Counted from the first letter of the stretch, positions 9,812-18,517 are shown. The stretch is 18,839 nt of DNA from J134 sp964484045 (GCA_964484045.1 CAZAEP010000018.1:1-18839); one strand, 5' to 3'. Translations and numbers: made by a program. Notes: a model not told the origin generated them from the letters alone.

Positions 9812-11866
9812 TCAGTCGCGCGGCAGCCACAGGCGGGCGAGCGGCAGCCGCACGGAGCGCGCGCCGAGTCGCTTGCGCGGGACGCCGATGCGGCCTGCGA
9901 AGACCGTCTCCTCGCTCGCCGGGCCGTGCACCCGGTCGGCCTCGACGGCGATCCGCTCGGCCTTCGCCCGTGTCTTCGCCCAGGCCCAGCGGCGCTCGCC
10001 ATGGCGGGCATGATGAGCAAAGATGATGGGCGCGAAGCTCGGCTGCAAGGCAAGGCCGAGGCTGGCCGCGGTGAGCCAGAAACGCTGCATGCGCTGACCC
10101 GCGGCAATCCAGTCGGCGATCTTGCGGGGGCGGCGGGCGTCACGCCAGCGGACGGTGAAATGCGCCGCCGAGAAGAGGCCCGGCAGAATGTCGAGCTGCA
10201 GCGAGGCGAGCGCTGCGCCGCCGAGATGGCGGTTGAGCAGCCGTGTCCGCCACCAGCGCGCATTGGCCCAGCGCATGAGGCGAACGGTGAAGGGATCGAG
10301 GCCGACCGCGCCCGCCGGAATACCCACTTCGGCATGGTCGATTCCGAAACGCACGGCGCGCCGATGGACGGCATGGCATTCGGCGATCGACAGCCGCAGC
10401 CGCGTCGCCTGCATGTTGAGCTTTGTCACGCGCCATCGAGCGGCCCGAGACTCGTGCCAGTCGAGAATGAATTCGGGTCCCCAGGCCTCTTCCAGCGCCC
10501 GCTTCTCCGGTGCCGTCAGAGGACGCGACAGATAGGGCCCGCGATCGACCGAGCGCGTCCTGATGAAATCGCACAAGGGGTCCTTGCGGATGCGGGCGGC
10601 CCGGCGGAACACGACTTCGAGGCATCGCGGGTCGGCCGCGTCGGCCTGCCAGCGGCAGGCGAGCCCATGCGCGCTTGCCGCCAGGCGCAGGGTTTCGAGA
10701 AGGCCGCCGACGGCGAGCCAGACCGGCCGCCCTTGGGCGTATTCGTAGATATTGGCATCGGGCTCGTACTGTACATGAAGGCGCAGATGAAGCGGACTCA
10801 CGCGCTCGAAGCGCCAGGGCTGGTCATTGTCGCCCGAGGGCGCCCAGCGCGCCATGTCGAGAAGACGATCGAGCAGCGGAGCGTCCTTTGCGACGCTGTC
10901 GGCAAGCGGCTCCTGCCGCGCTTTCAGGTGCGCGATCCAGCGTGCGGCGAAGGCGATCTGCAGGCGCCGCCAGGGATGGGCATTGCCGCCGCGATGGCAG
11001 CCGCGACGGAAGCGTCCCGAATAGGGGTCGAACTGATGGAAAACCGGGGCCGGTCGCACAGTGCCGCGCCTGAGCAGGATCTTGGCCGCCTCGGTCCCCA
11101 CGATGGCGCTCGCCATCTGGCAGGCCATCGGTGTCGATGGTCCCGCCCTGGCGGAAAAATCGACCCGCGCGGGATCGATCAGCGCGCGGCGATGCAAGGC
11201 CTTCGGTGCGAGGCCCACCATGAATTTCACATATTGCCGTTCGATGGACTCGCCTTCGAGGCGGAAATAGTCCTCGAAGCACATATGGCCGGGAAGAAAG
11301 CTGAGCCAGGCCACGCCGTGGCCGAGCGGCGCCACGGTGATCGCCGGAATGCCGCGTGCATGCGCGCGGGCGAACAGCGCCCGGCGGATATCGAGGACGA
11401 AGAAATCGAGGCCGTCGACGAGCAGGTCGACCCCGTCGAGAAAGGCGTCCAGGGTGGCCCGGGTCACGCCCTCGGCAAAGGGCCGGATCTCGGCTTCGGG
11501 ATTGATGTCGCGCACCATCCCGGTGATCACCGCAAGCTTCGGCCGTCCGAGCGTGCTCATGAAGGCCCCCGCCTGCCGGTTCATGTTGGCAAGATCGAAG
11601 CGATCGAAATCCGCGAGGTGGAAATGCGAGATGCCGAGCCGCGCCAGCGTCAGGGCATGGGCGCCGCCGACACCGCCGAGGCCGGCGATCGCCACCCGCT
11701 TGTGGCGCAGGATCTGCTGCTCCTGCGCCGTCAGCCAGCCGAGCGTGCGGGCGAACGCCTGCTCGTAGTCGAAGTCCGGCCCGCGGGCGGCGGGCGATTC
11801 CGGGAGAGACGAAGCGTCGGCGCGCGATGTCTCTCGGACGGAGGCTGGCACGGCGGCACTCTTCAT
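9812..11866 (-). CDS. ThiF/E1-like adenylyltransferase fused to a nitroreductase-like domain
   Basis: 684 residues from the ATG at 11866, 28 bp after the acyltransferase stop. An in-frame ATG at 11941 would overlap that gene by 47 bp and adds only unconserved sequence. The N-terminal half is E1/ThiF-like: nucleotide-binding GLGGVGG (62-68), then DFDRFDLANMNRQ (86-98) with the Asp and Arg residues typical of ATP and acyl-adenylate handling. I see no CxxC zinc pairs; C196 (GHMCFEDY) is the only cysteine in a plausible loop. The C-terminal half begins with RWAPSGDNDQPWRF (340-353), an FMN-binding signature of the nitroreductase superfamily, and ends with a FAGRIGVPRK...RSVRLPL segment. The layout resembles the Rv1355c family (sometimes called MoeY). 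The substrate is unknown. It probably works with the acyltransferase encoded just upstream. Confidence 0.82.
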   Translation of the reverse strand: MKSAAVPASVRETSRADASSLPESPAARGPDFDYEQAFARTLGWLTAQEQQILRHKRVAIAGLGGVGGAHALTLARLGISHFHLADFDRFDLANMNRQAGAFMSTLGRPKLAVITGMVRDINPEAEIRPFAEGVTRATLDAFLDGVDLLVDGLDFFVLDIRRALFARAHARGIPAITVAPLGHGVAWLSFLPGHMCFEDYFRLEGESIERQYVKFMVGLAPKALHRRALIDPARVDFSARAGPSTPMACQMASAIVGTEAAKILLRRGTVRPAPVFHQFDPYSGRFRRGCHRGGNAHPWRRLQIAFAARWIAHLKARQEPLADSVAKDAPLLDRLLDMARWAPSGDNDQPWRFERVSPLHLRLHVQYEPDANIYEYAQGRPVWLAVGGLLETLRLAASAHGLACRWQADAADPRCLEVVFRRAARIRKDPLCDFIRTRSVDRGPYLSRPLTAPEKRALEEAWGPEFILDWHESRAARWRVTKLNMQATRLRLSIAECHAVHRRAVRFGIDHAEVGIPAGAVGLDPFTVRLMRWANARWWRTRLLNRHLGGAALASLQLDILPGLFSAAHFTVRWRDARRPRKIADWIAAGQRMQRFWLTAASLGLALQPSFAPIIFAHHARHGERRWAWAKTRAKAERIAVEADRVHGPASEETVFAGRIGVPRKRLGARSVRLPLARLWLPRD

Positions 11867-11894
11867 TTCGTCTGTCCCGTCCGTCTCGACGCGA

Positions 11895-12692
11895 TCAGGC
11901 GTTGACGGCAATATCCGGTACGAGCGGCCAGAGGGCCCCATCGTCGGTGATCACCTGCCAGACATCGGGCCGTCGCGCGTGGATTTCGGCGAGAAGCGCG
12001 CTCATGTCGCGATAGACCGGGTAGCGCAGGCCGTGATAGTCGACCCGCTCGCCGGTCCGCTCGAAGCGGATGCCGAGGCGGAGCAACAATCGCACAAGTG
12101 CCGGTTCGACCACCGCCACGACATGGCTCATGCCGTTGTCGCGGGTCATCTGCACGATGGCCCGCATCAGCCCGAGCGTGATGCTGGGCAGCGCCCGCCG
12201 TCCGATGGCATCGGGCTTCGCCACTCCCGGGTCGGCGGGATAAAGACCGTCGTCGCAGCGCTTGCGGAACGCCTTCGAGATCGAGAAGCGGGAGATCTCC
12301 GCGGTCAGACGCGCCGGCAGCACATGCGGCGGGTAGCGGTGCAGGCGCTCGGATATGGTGAACGCCGGGAGGCCTCCATGGGGGCGCTTTTCGATCGGCA
12401 GGATGAGCCGCACGGTGCCGGCCAGGAGGCCGGAGGGCTTGTGCAGCAGGAGACTGTGCACCGAATGGTCGTCCGCCCCGTCGATTTCGAGGCCGCCGGG
12501 ATTTTTCGCGGGGTCCTCGAACCCGGTTTCGACGCAATAGACCTGATAACGCAGCCGCTGCGCTTCGCGGATCAATTCGGGTGAGTCGCAGCGGATGACT
12601 TCAAAACAGCGATAATAGAATTCCGTCCAGTCCGAGTCCGCCGCGGCCTGAGTCGGCGACGTCTTGGTCACGTCGCTTGCCTGAAATGCCAT
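11895..12692 (-). CDS. PEP-CTERM/exosortase system-associated acyltransferase
   Basis: 265-residue member of the GNAT-like group that also holds acyl-homoserine-lactone synthases and long-chain N-acyl amino acid synthases. The diagnostic segments are LRYQVYCVETGFE (48-60) and AEISRFSISKAFRKR (131-145), with a conserved Glu-x-x-Arg like the ExSR of AHL synthases. Homologues near exosortase loci have been shown to make long-chain N-acyl amino acids (work from the Brady group), so this enzyme probably transfers a fatty acyl group from acyl-ACP or acyl-CoA to an amine. The amine here is unknown. The Shine-Dalgarno is weak (GGTGG). It is the first gene of a two-gene minus-strand unit with the ThiF-nitroreductase protein, divergent from the polysaccharide operon. 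Confidence 0.9.
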   Translation of the reverse strand: MAFQASDVTKTSPTQAAADSDWTEFYYRCFEVIRCDSPELIREAQRLRYQVYCVETGFEDPAKNPGGLEIDGADDHSVHSLLLHKPSGLLAGTVRLILPIEKRPHGGLPAFTISERLHRYPPHVLPARLTAEISRFSISKAFRKRCDDGLYPADPGVAKPDAIGRRALPSITLGLMRAIVQMTRDNGMSHVVAVVEPALVRLLLRLGIRFERTGERVDYHGLRYPVYRDMSALLAEIHARRPDVWQVITDDGALWPLVPDIAVNA

Positions 12693-13112
12693 GAGACCAC
12701 CAACTTGAGTTCACGATTCTCGACTCCGTGCCGATTACACCGGTTCTTCGGGCCCATCCTATCGGACGTTCCCTTAAGGCTTCCTAAAGGCCCGGGAGCG
12801 TGTGGAGCGGACGTCCGAGTGACGCCCCTTTATGGCAAAAATGTGTATCATTAAGGACAAAGTAGGAATTCATCGGCGATGATGGGCGGTCTTGAATTGT
12901 TGTGATTTGAAAGCTGCGGCGAGGAGGCGGAATCGGCCGTCGAAATCGCCGTCGGCACCATTCAGGGATGTCGCTCCGGGCGCCGCGGTCAACGCGGCGG
13001 GCGGGGTCCGGGTCGAGCGGGCGTCGGGGTGGCGCTGCTTGTCTCGGGGGGCGAGGCTGTGTAGGGTCGTCGCGTGGTTGGGACGGTGGATGAAGTGGCA
13101 GACGGGGGCGTC
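12693..13112. promoter_or_regulatory. Divergent intergenic region, acyltransferase / polysaccharide operon
   Basis: 420 bp with no convincing gene; it should hold promoters for both directions. Visible elements are CGGACGT at 12763 and again inside the perfect palindrome CGGACGTCCG (12808-12817), CCTTAAGG (12772-12779) with CCTAAAGG (12783-12790) 11 bp on, and an AT-rich patch at 12830-12870 containing TATCAT (12846-12851). No -24/-12 element fits on either strand, and no -35/-10 pair is good enough to name. Confidence 0.4.
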
Positions 13113-13724
13113 ATGATCGTAAGAATTCTGGCGGTATTGGGCGTGTCGGCAATTCTCGGCGCGTGCGCGACGAATGCGCCGCCGCCGCCCGACACGGCCT
13201 CCGGCGACGAGACCGATGCGCCGCTCTATCGCATCGGTCCCGGTGACGGCCTCGAGATCTTCGTGTGGCGCAATCCCGATCTCACGGCAACGGTGACGGT
13301 TCGTCCCGACGGGCGGATCACCGTGCCGTTGATCAACGATCTTGAAGCCAGCGGCAAGACGCCGACGGAGCTTGCGCGGGACATCGAGAAGGCGCTTGCC
13401 GTTTACGTTCAGGATCCGCTGGTGACGGTTGTCGTCACCGGCTTTGTCGGAACCTTCGAACAGCAGGTGAGGGTGGTCGGCGCGGCGGCCAATCCGGCGG
13501 CGATTCCCTATCGCGCGAACATGACCCTGCTCGACGTCATGATCAGCGTCGGCGGTCTTTCCGAAACCGCGGCAGGCAATCGGGCGAAACTGATCCGCGT
13601 GGTCGGCGGCAGGCAGCAGGAATATGCGATCCGGCTGGATGACCTGATCAAGAGCGGCGACATTTCGGCCAATGTGAAGATCTATCCCGGCGATATCATC
13701 ATCATTCCGGAAGGGTTTTTCTAG
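13113..13724 (+). CDS. XrtA system polysaccharide biosynthesis/export lipoprotein (Wza-like)
   Basis: 203-residue outer-membrane polysaccharide export protein. The ATG at 13113 is preferred over an upstream in-frame GTG at 13074 because it begins a lipoprotein signal directly: MIVRILAVLG..., lipobox LGAC, acylated Cys18 followed by Ala. The poly-export domain follows (about 38-115: YRIGPGDGLEIFVWRNPDL, VRPDGRITVPL), then an SLBB-type domain (VRVVGAAANPAAIPYRANMT...GGLSETA, about 125-190), ending in GDIIIIPEGFF. The short length, with a single SLBB domain, fits the exosortase-associated export family and not full-size Wza. First gene of the operon; a G-rich ribosome site (GACGGGGG) lies just upstream. 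Confidence 0.92.
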   Translation: MIVRILAVLGVSAILGACATNAPPPPDTASGDETDAPLYRIGPGDGLEIFVWRNPDLTATVTVRPDGRITVPLINDLEASGKTPTELARDIEKALAVYVQDPLVTVVVTGFVGTFEQQVRVVGAAANPAAIPYRANMTLLDVMISVGGLSETAAGNRAKLIRVVGGRQQEYAIRLDDLIKSGDISANVKIYPGDIIIIPEGFF

Positions 13725-13785
13725 GCGCAGGACGCCCCGTCGGTGACCGGCGAGTCGATCCCCCGGGGCGTTGGAGAGCAGGGCG

Positions 13786-15468
13786 ATGAAGGACATTCTC
13801 GATCAGGCCGTCTACTATCTGGGCGCCTTGTGGCGGCGGCGCTGGCTCGTTTTCGGCACGGTCTGGACGATCGCCGCCGTCGGTTGGGCGGCCGTGGTCA
13901 GCCTTCCCAACCAGTACCAGTCCTCGGCGCGGATCTATGTCGACACGGCGACCGTTCTCGGCCCCCTGCTCAAGGGTCTGGCGGTCGAGAACGACCTCAA
14001 CCGCCAGGTTCAGGTGATGCGGCGGACGCTTCTGAGCCGACCCAATCTGGATGAGCTCGTGCGCATGACCGACCTCGATGTGACGGCACGTGGCCCCGCA
14101 GCCTACGAGGCGCTGATCAACCGCCTCGAGGACAATATCGAGCTGTCGTCGGACAAGCAGAATCTCTTCACCATCAGTTACAGGAACACGGACCCGCGCC
14201 TTGCCCGCGATGTCGTGCAGGCGCTGACGACGATTTTCGTCGAGAACAATCTCGGGGAAAACCGCAACGATATCGACAACGCCCAGAAATTTCTCAGTCG
14301 ACAGATCGCCGAATATGAGAAATCCCTGGACAAGGCAGAGAGCGCGCTTGCCAGGTTCAAGCAGGAGAACATGGAATTTCTCCCCGGCCAGAGCGGGCTG
14401 GCGGAGAAGCTTGGCGAAGCGCGCAGCCGGAAGGCCGCTCTCGAGGCGCAGCTCGAGGACACCGAAAAGCGGGTTTCGCTGCTTGAAGACGAGCTCGCCA
14501 ATACGCCGCGCATGCTCGGCGAGACGGTCCTCGGCGAGGGGCCTCCGACCAATATCGATGCCCAGATCGTCGCGATTCAGGCGAGACTCGCGGAGTTGAC
14601 GGCTCGCTACACCGAACAGCACCCCGATGTCGTCGTGTTGCGTCGCCGCCTCGACGGCCTCCTGAAACAGCAGAAAGCGCGCATGGCGGCGATGGGCGGG
14701 CCGACCGGGGGCGGCAATACGGGCAGCGTCATCAACCCGGTCTACACCAATCTGCGGATTGCCCTGGTCGAGGAGAAGGGCAAGGTCGCGACCTTGCGGG
14801 ATCAGGTTCGCCGGGCCAGGGAGAATGTGGCGAGCCTCGAAAGGCGCATTCGCCTGGTTCCCGAGGTCGAGGCCAAGATGAAGAAGCTCACGCGCGATTA
14901 CGAGGTGATCAAGAAGAACTACGAGATCCTTCGCTCGCGCCTCGAGTCCGCCCGCATCTCGGCCGATCGCGATGAAGGCGGCAACCGGGTCAATTTCCGG
15001 ATCATCGAGGCCGCTTCGATGCCGGCCCTGCCATCGGGGCCGCCGCGGGCGATCTTTCTCATCGCCGTGCTTCTTGCGAGCCTTGCCGCGGGGGTCGCGA
15101 TCACCGCCCTCCTGGCCGTGACGCAGGTCACCTATGGCAGCGTGCGTCACCTCAAGCGCGACTTTCCGCACAATGTCATCGGCGTCGTCAGCGTGGTGGC
15201 GGACGAGAAGGAGCGGCGCCGCGAACGCCGGGAGATCCTTCTCCTGGCGGCCGGCAGCTTCGCCTCGCTCCTGGTGATGTTCACACTTCTTTACATGGAA
15301 AGCCGCTATGGCTTGCCGAAGATGCTGGCGCCGGCATGGGGCCTCTGCCTGGTGCCGCTCGTGCTGGGGGGCGGCGCCCTCCTTTACTGGCGGACCACGC
15401 ACCGCCGGCGCATGGCGGCGCCCGCTCCGACACCGGTGAGCGCAGCCCCCGAGCGTCGCGCGGCATGA
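13786..15468 (+). CDS. XrtA system polysaccharide chain-length determinant (Wzz/GNVR-like)
   Basis: 560-residue inner-membrane protein that sets polymer length and links the kinase to the export channel. TM1 is at about 20-40 (RRRWLVFGTVWTIAAVGWAA), followed by a Wzz domain (PNQYQSSARIYVDTATV), a long periplasmic coiled-coil region (about 150-400; EYEKSLDKAESALARFKQEN, LEAQLEDTEKRVSLLEDEL), and a second membrane segment (about 418-445). Two more hydrophobic segments follow (about 483-505 and 512-535), a feature of the exosortase-associated subfamily. I chose the ATG at 13786, with GGAGA eight bases upstream, over an in-frame TTG at 13771. There is no cytoplasmic kinase domain; that is supplied by the next gene. 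Confidence 0.92.
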   Translation: MKDILDQAVYYLGALWRRRWLVFGTVWTIAAVGWAAVVSLPNQYQSSARIYVDTATVLGPLLKGLAVENDLNRQVQVMRRTLLSRPNLDELVRMTDLDVTARGPAAYEALINRLEDNIELSSDKQNLFTISYRNTDPRLARDVVQALTTIFVENNLGENRNDIDNAQKFLSRQIAEYEKSLDKAESALARFKQENMEFLPGQSGLAEKLGEARSRKAALEAQLEDTEKRVSLLEDELANTPRMLGETVLGEGPPTNIDAQIVAIQARLAELTARYTEQHPDVVVLRRRLDGLLKQQKARMAAMGGPTGGGNTGSVINPVYTNLRIALVEEKGKVATLRDQVRRARENVASLERRIRLVPEVEAKMKKLTRDYEVIKKNYEILRSRLESARISADRDEGGNRVNFRIIEAASMPALPSGPPRAIFLIAVLLASLAAGVAITALLAVTQVTYGSVRHLKRDFPHNVIGVVSVVADEKERRRERREILLLAAGSFASLLVMFTLLYMESRYGLPKMLAPAWGLCLVPLVLGGGALLYWRTTHRRRMAAPAPTPVSAAPERRAA

Positions 15469-15521
15469 GCCGGCAGTGAGATACGCGGCGCCGGCCGAAA
15501 GAAAGGGACCGAGGAGCGATC

Positions 15522-16406
15522 ATGAGTGGGGATGAAGTTCGAGAATCCGGGGACCTGGATGACCGCTCCCTGATCGAACGTGCCGCCGCGCGTCTCGAGG
15601 AAGCGCGCCGCTCCGCCGCCGAGCACCGCCACGCGAAGGCGGGGGGCGGTCGCACGCCCGACCTTGCCGCGGCGCCGGAAGTCGCCATCGACCTCGAAGA
15701 TCTGGCCGCAGCAGGCTATCTGACGCCACGCCGCATGCGCTCGAAGCTCGCCGAGGAAGTGCGTCTGATCAAGCGCTCGGTGGTCCAGACCTTCTGGTTC
15801 CAGAAGGTGGAGCATGCCAATCTGATCATGGTGACCAGCGCCCTGCCGGGAGAAGGGAAAAGCTTTCTCGCCCTCAATCTCGCCATCAGCCTGGCCTGCG
15901 AAGTCGATTTTCATGTTCTTCTCGTCGATGCCGATTTCGAGCGGCCCGTCATCTTCAACCGGCTGGGGGTTTTCGGGCACCGGGGTCTGATGGACGTTCT
16001 CAAGGATCCGGACGGCGATATCGGCTCGGTGATCCTGCGCACGAATATCGAGCGACTGTCGATCATCGGCCCGGGAAGCCGCGACGACATGTCCTCGGAA
16101 TTTCTTTCCAGCCAGCGCATGCAGCAGCTCGCACGCGAGCTCGCCGACCGCTATCCGGACCGTCTGATCATCTTCGACACGCCGCCGCTTCTCTCCGCCT
16201 CGGAAGCGAGCGTCCTGGCCGAGCATGTCGGGCAGGTCGTTTTCGTCGTCGAGGCGGATACCACACCGAAGGATGTCGTGGAGGACGCACTCGAGCGCTT
16301 GCCGGCGGACGTCGAGGTCGGCGTCGTGCTCAACAAGGGCCGCTTCAGCAAACGGGCGAGCTACTATTCCTATTACGCCTACAAGGACTATGCGGGAGAC
16401 TCCTAG
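15522..16406 (+). CDS. XrtA-associated tyrosine autokinase (BY-kinase)
   Basis: 294-residue cytoplasmic bacterial tyrosine kinase of the CpsD/Wzc type. Walker A ALPGEGKS (107-114), Walker A' VDADFERP (135-142) and Walker B IIFDTPP (216-222) are present. The C-terminal tail ASYYSYYAYKDYAGDS holds five tyrosines, the usual autophosphorylation cluster. The N-terminal 60 residues are charged and variable. In this family the kinase works with the Wzz-like protein encoded just upstream, cycling phosphorylation to control polymerisation and export. GAGGAG lies five bases before the ATG; 53 bp separate it from the previous gene. Confidence 0.93.
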   Translation: MSGDEVRESGDLDDRSLIERAAARLEEARRSAAEHRHAKAGGGRTPDLAAAPEVAIDLEDLAAAGYLTPRRMRSKLAEEVRLIKRSVVQTFWFQKVEHANLIMVTSALPGEGKSFLALNLAISLACEVDFHVLLVDADFERPVIFNRLGVFGHRGLMDVLKDPDGDIGSVILRTNIERLSIIGPGSRDDMSSEFLSSQRMQQLARELADRYPDRLIIFDTPPLLSASEASVLAEHVGQVVFVVEADTTPKDVVEDALERLPADVEVGVVLNKGRFSKRASYYSYYAYKDYAGDS

Positions 16407-16547
16407 GCCGTTGCGCGGCTGGCGGGCGACGGGAATCGCGGGTGAGCGGGATGCGGGCGAGGCAGCGGCGACTCCTGCCGGCGGCGGGCCGTCCATATGG
16501 GGATGGGGACGTGCCGCTTCGGGATCGCGCGGGCAGAGGTAAGAAGG

Positions 16548-17621
16548 ATGTATCTTGAACATTTCGGGCTCGCGCGTCATCCGTTCCAGATCACCCCGGA
16601 TGTACAGTTCTTCTTCGACAGCCGGGTCCACAAGCGGGCCTTGGCGACGATCACCTACGGCCTGAGCAAGAAGGAGGGTTTTGTCGTCGTCACCGGGGAG
16701 GTCGGGGCCGGCAAGACCACGCTCATCGAGTATCTTCTCGCATCGGGCAATCTCGATTCGGTCGTCACCGCGCGCATCAGTACGACGCAATTGGAGGCGG
16801 ACAATCTCCTCGAACTGCTGGTCGGTGAACTGGGGTTGCGCAAGAGCGGGGCGAGCAAGGCCGCGTTCCTGCGCGACCTGAACAGCTTCTTCCTGCGCAC
16901 GACGCAACGCGGTCGCAGCGTTCTCCTGATCGTCGACGAGGTGCAGAATCTCTCGCCGGGTGCGCTCGAGGAACTGCGCATGCTCTCCAATTTCCAGAAC
17001 CGGGAGCAGCCGATGGTTCAGATGCTGCTGGTCGGCCAACCGGAGTTCCGGGCGCGCCTGGCGAGTCGCGAATGCGAGCAGATCCGTCAACGCGTCATCA
17101 CCTCCTATCATCTTGCGCCGCTCGCCGCCGCCGAGGTGCCCGTCTATATCGAGCATCGCCTGCATCAGGCCGGCTGGTCCGGCGACAGCCTTTTCGACGC
17201 CGCCGTCTGTGCCGGCATTCACCGCGAGACCGGCGGCGTGCCCCGCAAGATCAATCGCCTGTGCGACCGGTTGATGCTCTATGCGTTCCTCGAGGAACGT
17301 CGCCATATCGACGAGGCGGCGCTCCGCGAGGTGATCGCCGAGATGCGGGCGGAGAATCTGAGCGAGCCGTGCGATGAGGCGGACGCCGCTGAAGACGCCG
17401 CCCCCGCGGTGACGACCGCGCCGCCACCCGCAGCGGCCGCCGGTGAGCGGCCGCCGCCGGCTCGCAACGGGGGACCCGCTCCGGCCGAGGAATATGCCGA
17501 ACTGCTTGCGACATTCGACGAGCTCCGCCGTTCGCTGGGCACCTATCGCGCCAAGATGGAGCAGATATTGCGCCTCGTCAGCGAACAGGAACGTCGCCGG
17601 AAGAAGGGGCTTTCGGGATGA
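16548..17621 (+). CDS. XrtA-associated AAA ATPase (ExeA/GspA-like)
   Basis: 357-residue ATPase. The ATG at 16548, starting MYLEHFGLARHPFQITPD, matches the family N-terminus; an in-frame ATG at 16497 adds 17 unconserved residues. Walker A GEVGAGKTT (50-58), Walker B LLIVDE (D130, E131), and the sensor region GQPEFRARL are visible. The AAA part ends near residue 280, followed by an Ala/Pro-rich linker and a short charged C-terminal helix. The family resembles the GspA/ExeA ATPases that help assemble secretion machinery, so a role in assembling or energising the export complex is likely but unproven. Its stop overlaps the start of the deacetylase gene (ATGA). A 141-bp gap before it holds no evident gene or terminator. 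Confidence 0.9.
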   Translation: MYLEHFGLARHPFQITPDVQFFFDSRVHKRALATITYGLSKKEGFVVVTGEVGAGKTTLIEYLLASGNLDSVVTARISTTQLEADNLLELLVGELGLRKSGASKAAFLRDLNSFFLRTTQRGRSVLLIVDEVQNLSPGALEELRMLSNFQNREQPMVQMLLVGQPEFRARLASRECEQIRQRVITSYHLAPLAAAEVPVYIEHRLHQAGWSGDSLFDAAVCAGIHRETGGVPRKINRLCDRLMLYAFLEERRHIDEAALREVIAEMRAENLSEPCDEADAAEDAAPAVTTAPPPAAAAGERPPPARNGGPAPAEEYAELLATFDELRRSLGTYRAKMEQILRLVSEQERRRKKGLSG

Positions 17622-18517
17622 CGGCTCTTGTGCTGCATGGCGGGCAGCGCGGGACGGACCCGGCCGCGACCGCCATCTGCAGGAACGCGATGAGCGTCGA
17701 TGTCGAGGACTATTTTCAGGTCTCCGCGATGGAGCCGCGCATCCCGCGCGCGACGTGGGACGATTTTCCCTGCCGCGTCGAGGACAATGTCGCCCGCATT
17801 CTCGACCTCTTCGATCGCCATCGGACACGGGCGACGTTCTTCACCCTCGGCTGGATCGCCCGGCGATATCCGGCCATGCTGCGCCGGATCGTCGAAGCGG
17901 GCCATGAACTCGCATCGCACGGCATGGCGCATGTCCGGATCTCGGCGCAGAGCCGGGACGAGTTCCGCAAGGATGTTCGGCAGGCGAAGGCACTGCTGGA
18001 GGATGTGGCCGGCGTGCCGGTCCGCGGCTATCGGGCGGCGAGCTTTTCGCTGGGTAGGGACACCCTCTGGGCGCATGACGTCCTTGCCGAGGAAGGCTAT
18101 TCCTACAGCTCCAGCGTCTACCCCATCCGTCATGATCATTACGGCATTCCGGATGCGCCGCGTGCCGCATATCGGCCGCTCGCCGATGCCGGCTTTCTCG
18201 AGATCCCGATCGCCACCCTCGAGATCTTCGGGCACAGGCTGCCCTGCGGCGGCGGCGGCTATTTTCGCCTGCTGCCCTATCGCTGGTCGCGCTGGGCCCT
18301 GGCGCAGGTCAACCGGCGCGAGGGCAGGCCCGCGGTCTTTTATTTCCATCCTTGGGAGATCGACCCCGCACAGCCGCGTGTCGACGGGCTGAGCGCCCGT
18401 ACGCGGTTCCGCCATTACACCAATCTGTCGCGCATGGAGACGCGTCTCGACCGCCTTCTCGCGGCCTTTTCCTGGGATCGCATGGATGCGATCTACCTCG
18501 CCGCGGAGGAGGCGTAG
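17618..18517 (+). CDS. XrtA system polysaccharide deacetylase (NodB-like, DUF3473)
   Basis: 299-residue carbohydrate esterase family 4-type enzyme expected to remove N-acetyl groups from the exopolysaccharide. The first metal/catalytic motif is SVDVEDYFQV (acidic residues 28-31). H101 and H105 (HGMAH) complete the metal site. RGYRAASFS (137-145) and YFHPWEID near residue 245 are further NodB motifs, and the C-terminus FRHYTNLSRMETRL is the DUF3473 signature of exosortase-associated members. The start at 17618 overlaps the previous stop by four bases. A second ATG at 17690 has a good ribosome site, but RNA before it belongs to the conserved block, favouring the upstream start. No signal peptide is evident, so it may act in the cytoplasm or be exported by another route. 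Confidence 0.92.
   Translation: MTALVLHGGQRGTDPAATAICRNAMSVDVEDYFQVSAMEPRIPRATWDDFPCRVEDNVARILDLFDRHRTRATFFTLGWIARRYPAMLRRIVEAGHELASHGMAHVRISAQSRDEFRKDVRQAKALLEDVAGVPVRGYRAASFSLGRDTLWAHDVLAEEGYSYSSSVYPIRHDHYGIPDAPRAAYRPLADAGFLEIPIATLEIFGHRLPCGGGGYFRLLPYRWSRWALAQVNRREGRPAVFYFHPWEIDPAQPRVDGLSARTRFRHYTNLSRMETRLDRLLAAFSWDRMDAIYLAAEEA

Noticed and set aside
9290..10374. Minus-strand open frames over the repeats, giving Arg/Gly-rich peptides with RRIHGRAGRPASPWTRRSSRR
   Set aside because: They are translations of the 138-bp repeat, a common source of spurious gene calls; no start site or homology supports them.
9716..11905. 729-codon open frame on the plus strand opposite the ThiF-nitroreductase gene
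   Set aside because: The minus-strand product has clear E1 and nitroreductase motifs; this frame has none and begins inside a repeat.
12833..12849. TGGCAAAAATGTGTAT as a second sigma54 promoter
   Set aside because: The base pair 10 bp after GG is TA, not GC, so the -12 element is missing.
12892..13116. Small open frame (74 codons) before the export gene
   Set aside because: Low-complexity Ala/Arg composition, no ribosome site; it lies in the likely promoter region and overlaps the lipoprotein start.
15384..17828. 814-codon open frame on the minus strand opposite the chain-length, kinase and ATPase genes
   Set aside because: It spans several well-supported plus-strand genes and has low-complexity, histidine/arginine-rich composition typical of antisense frames.
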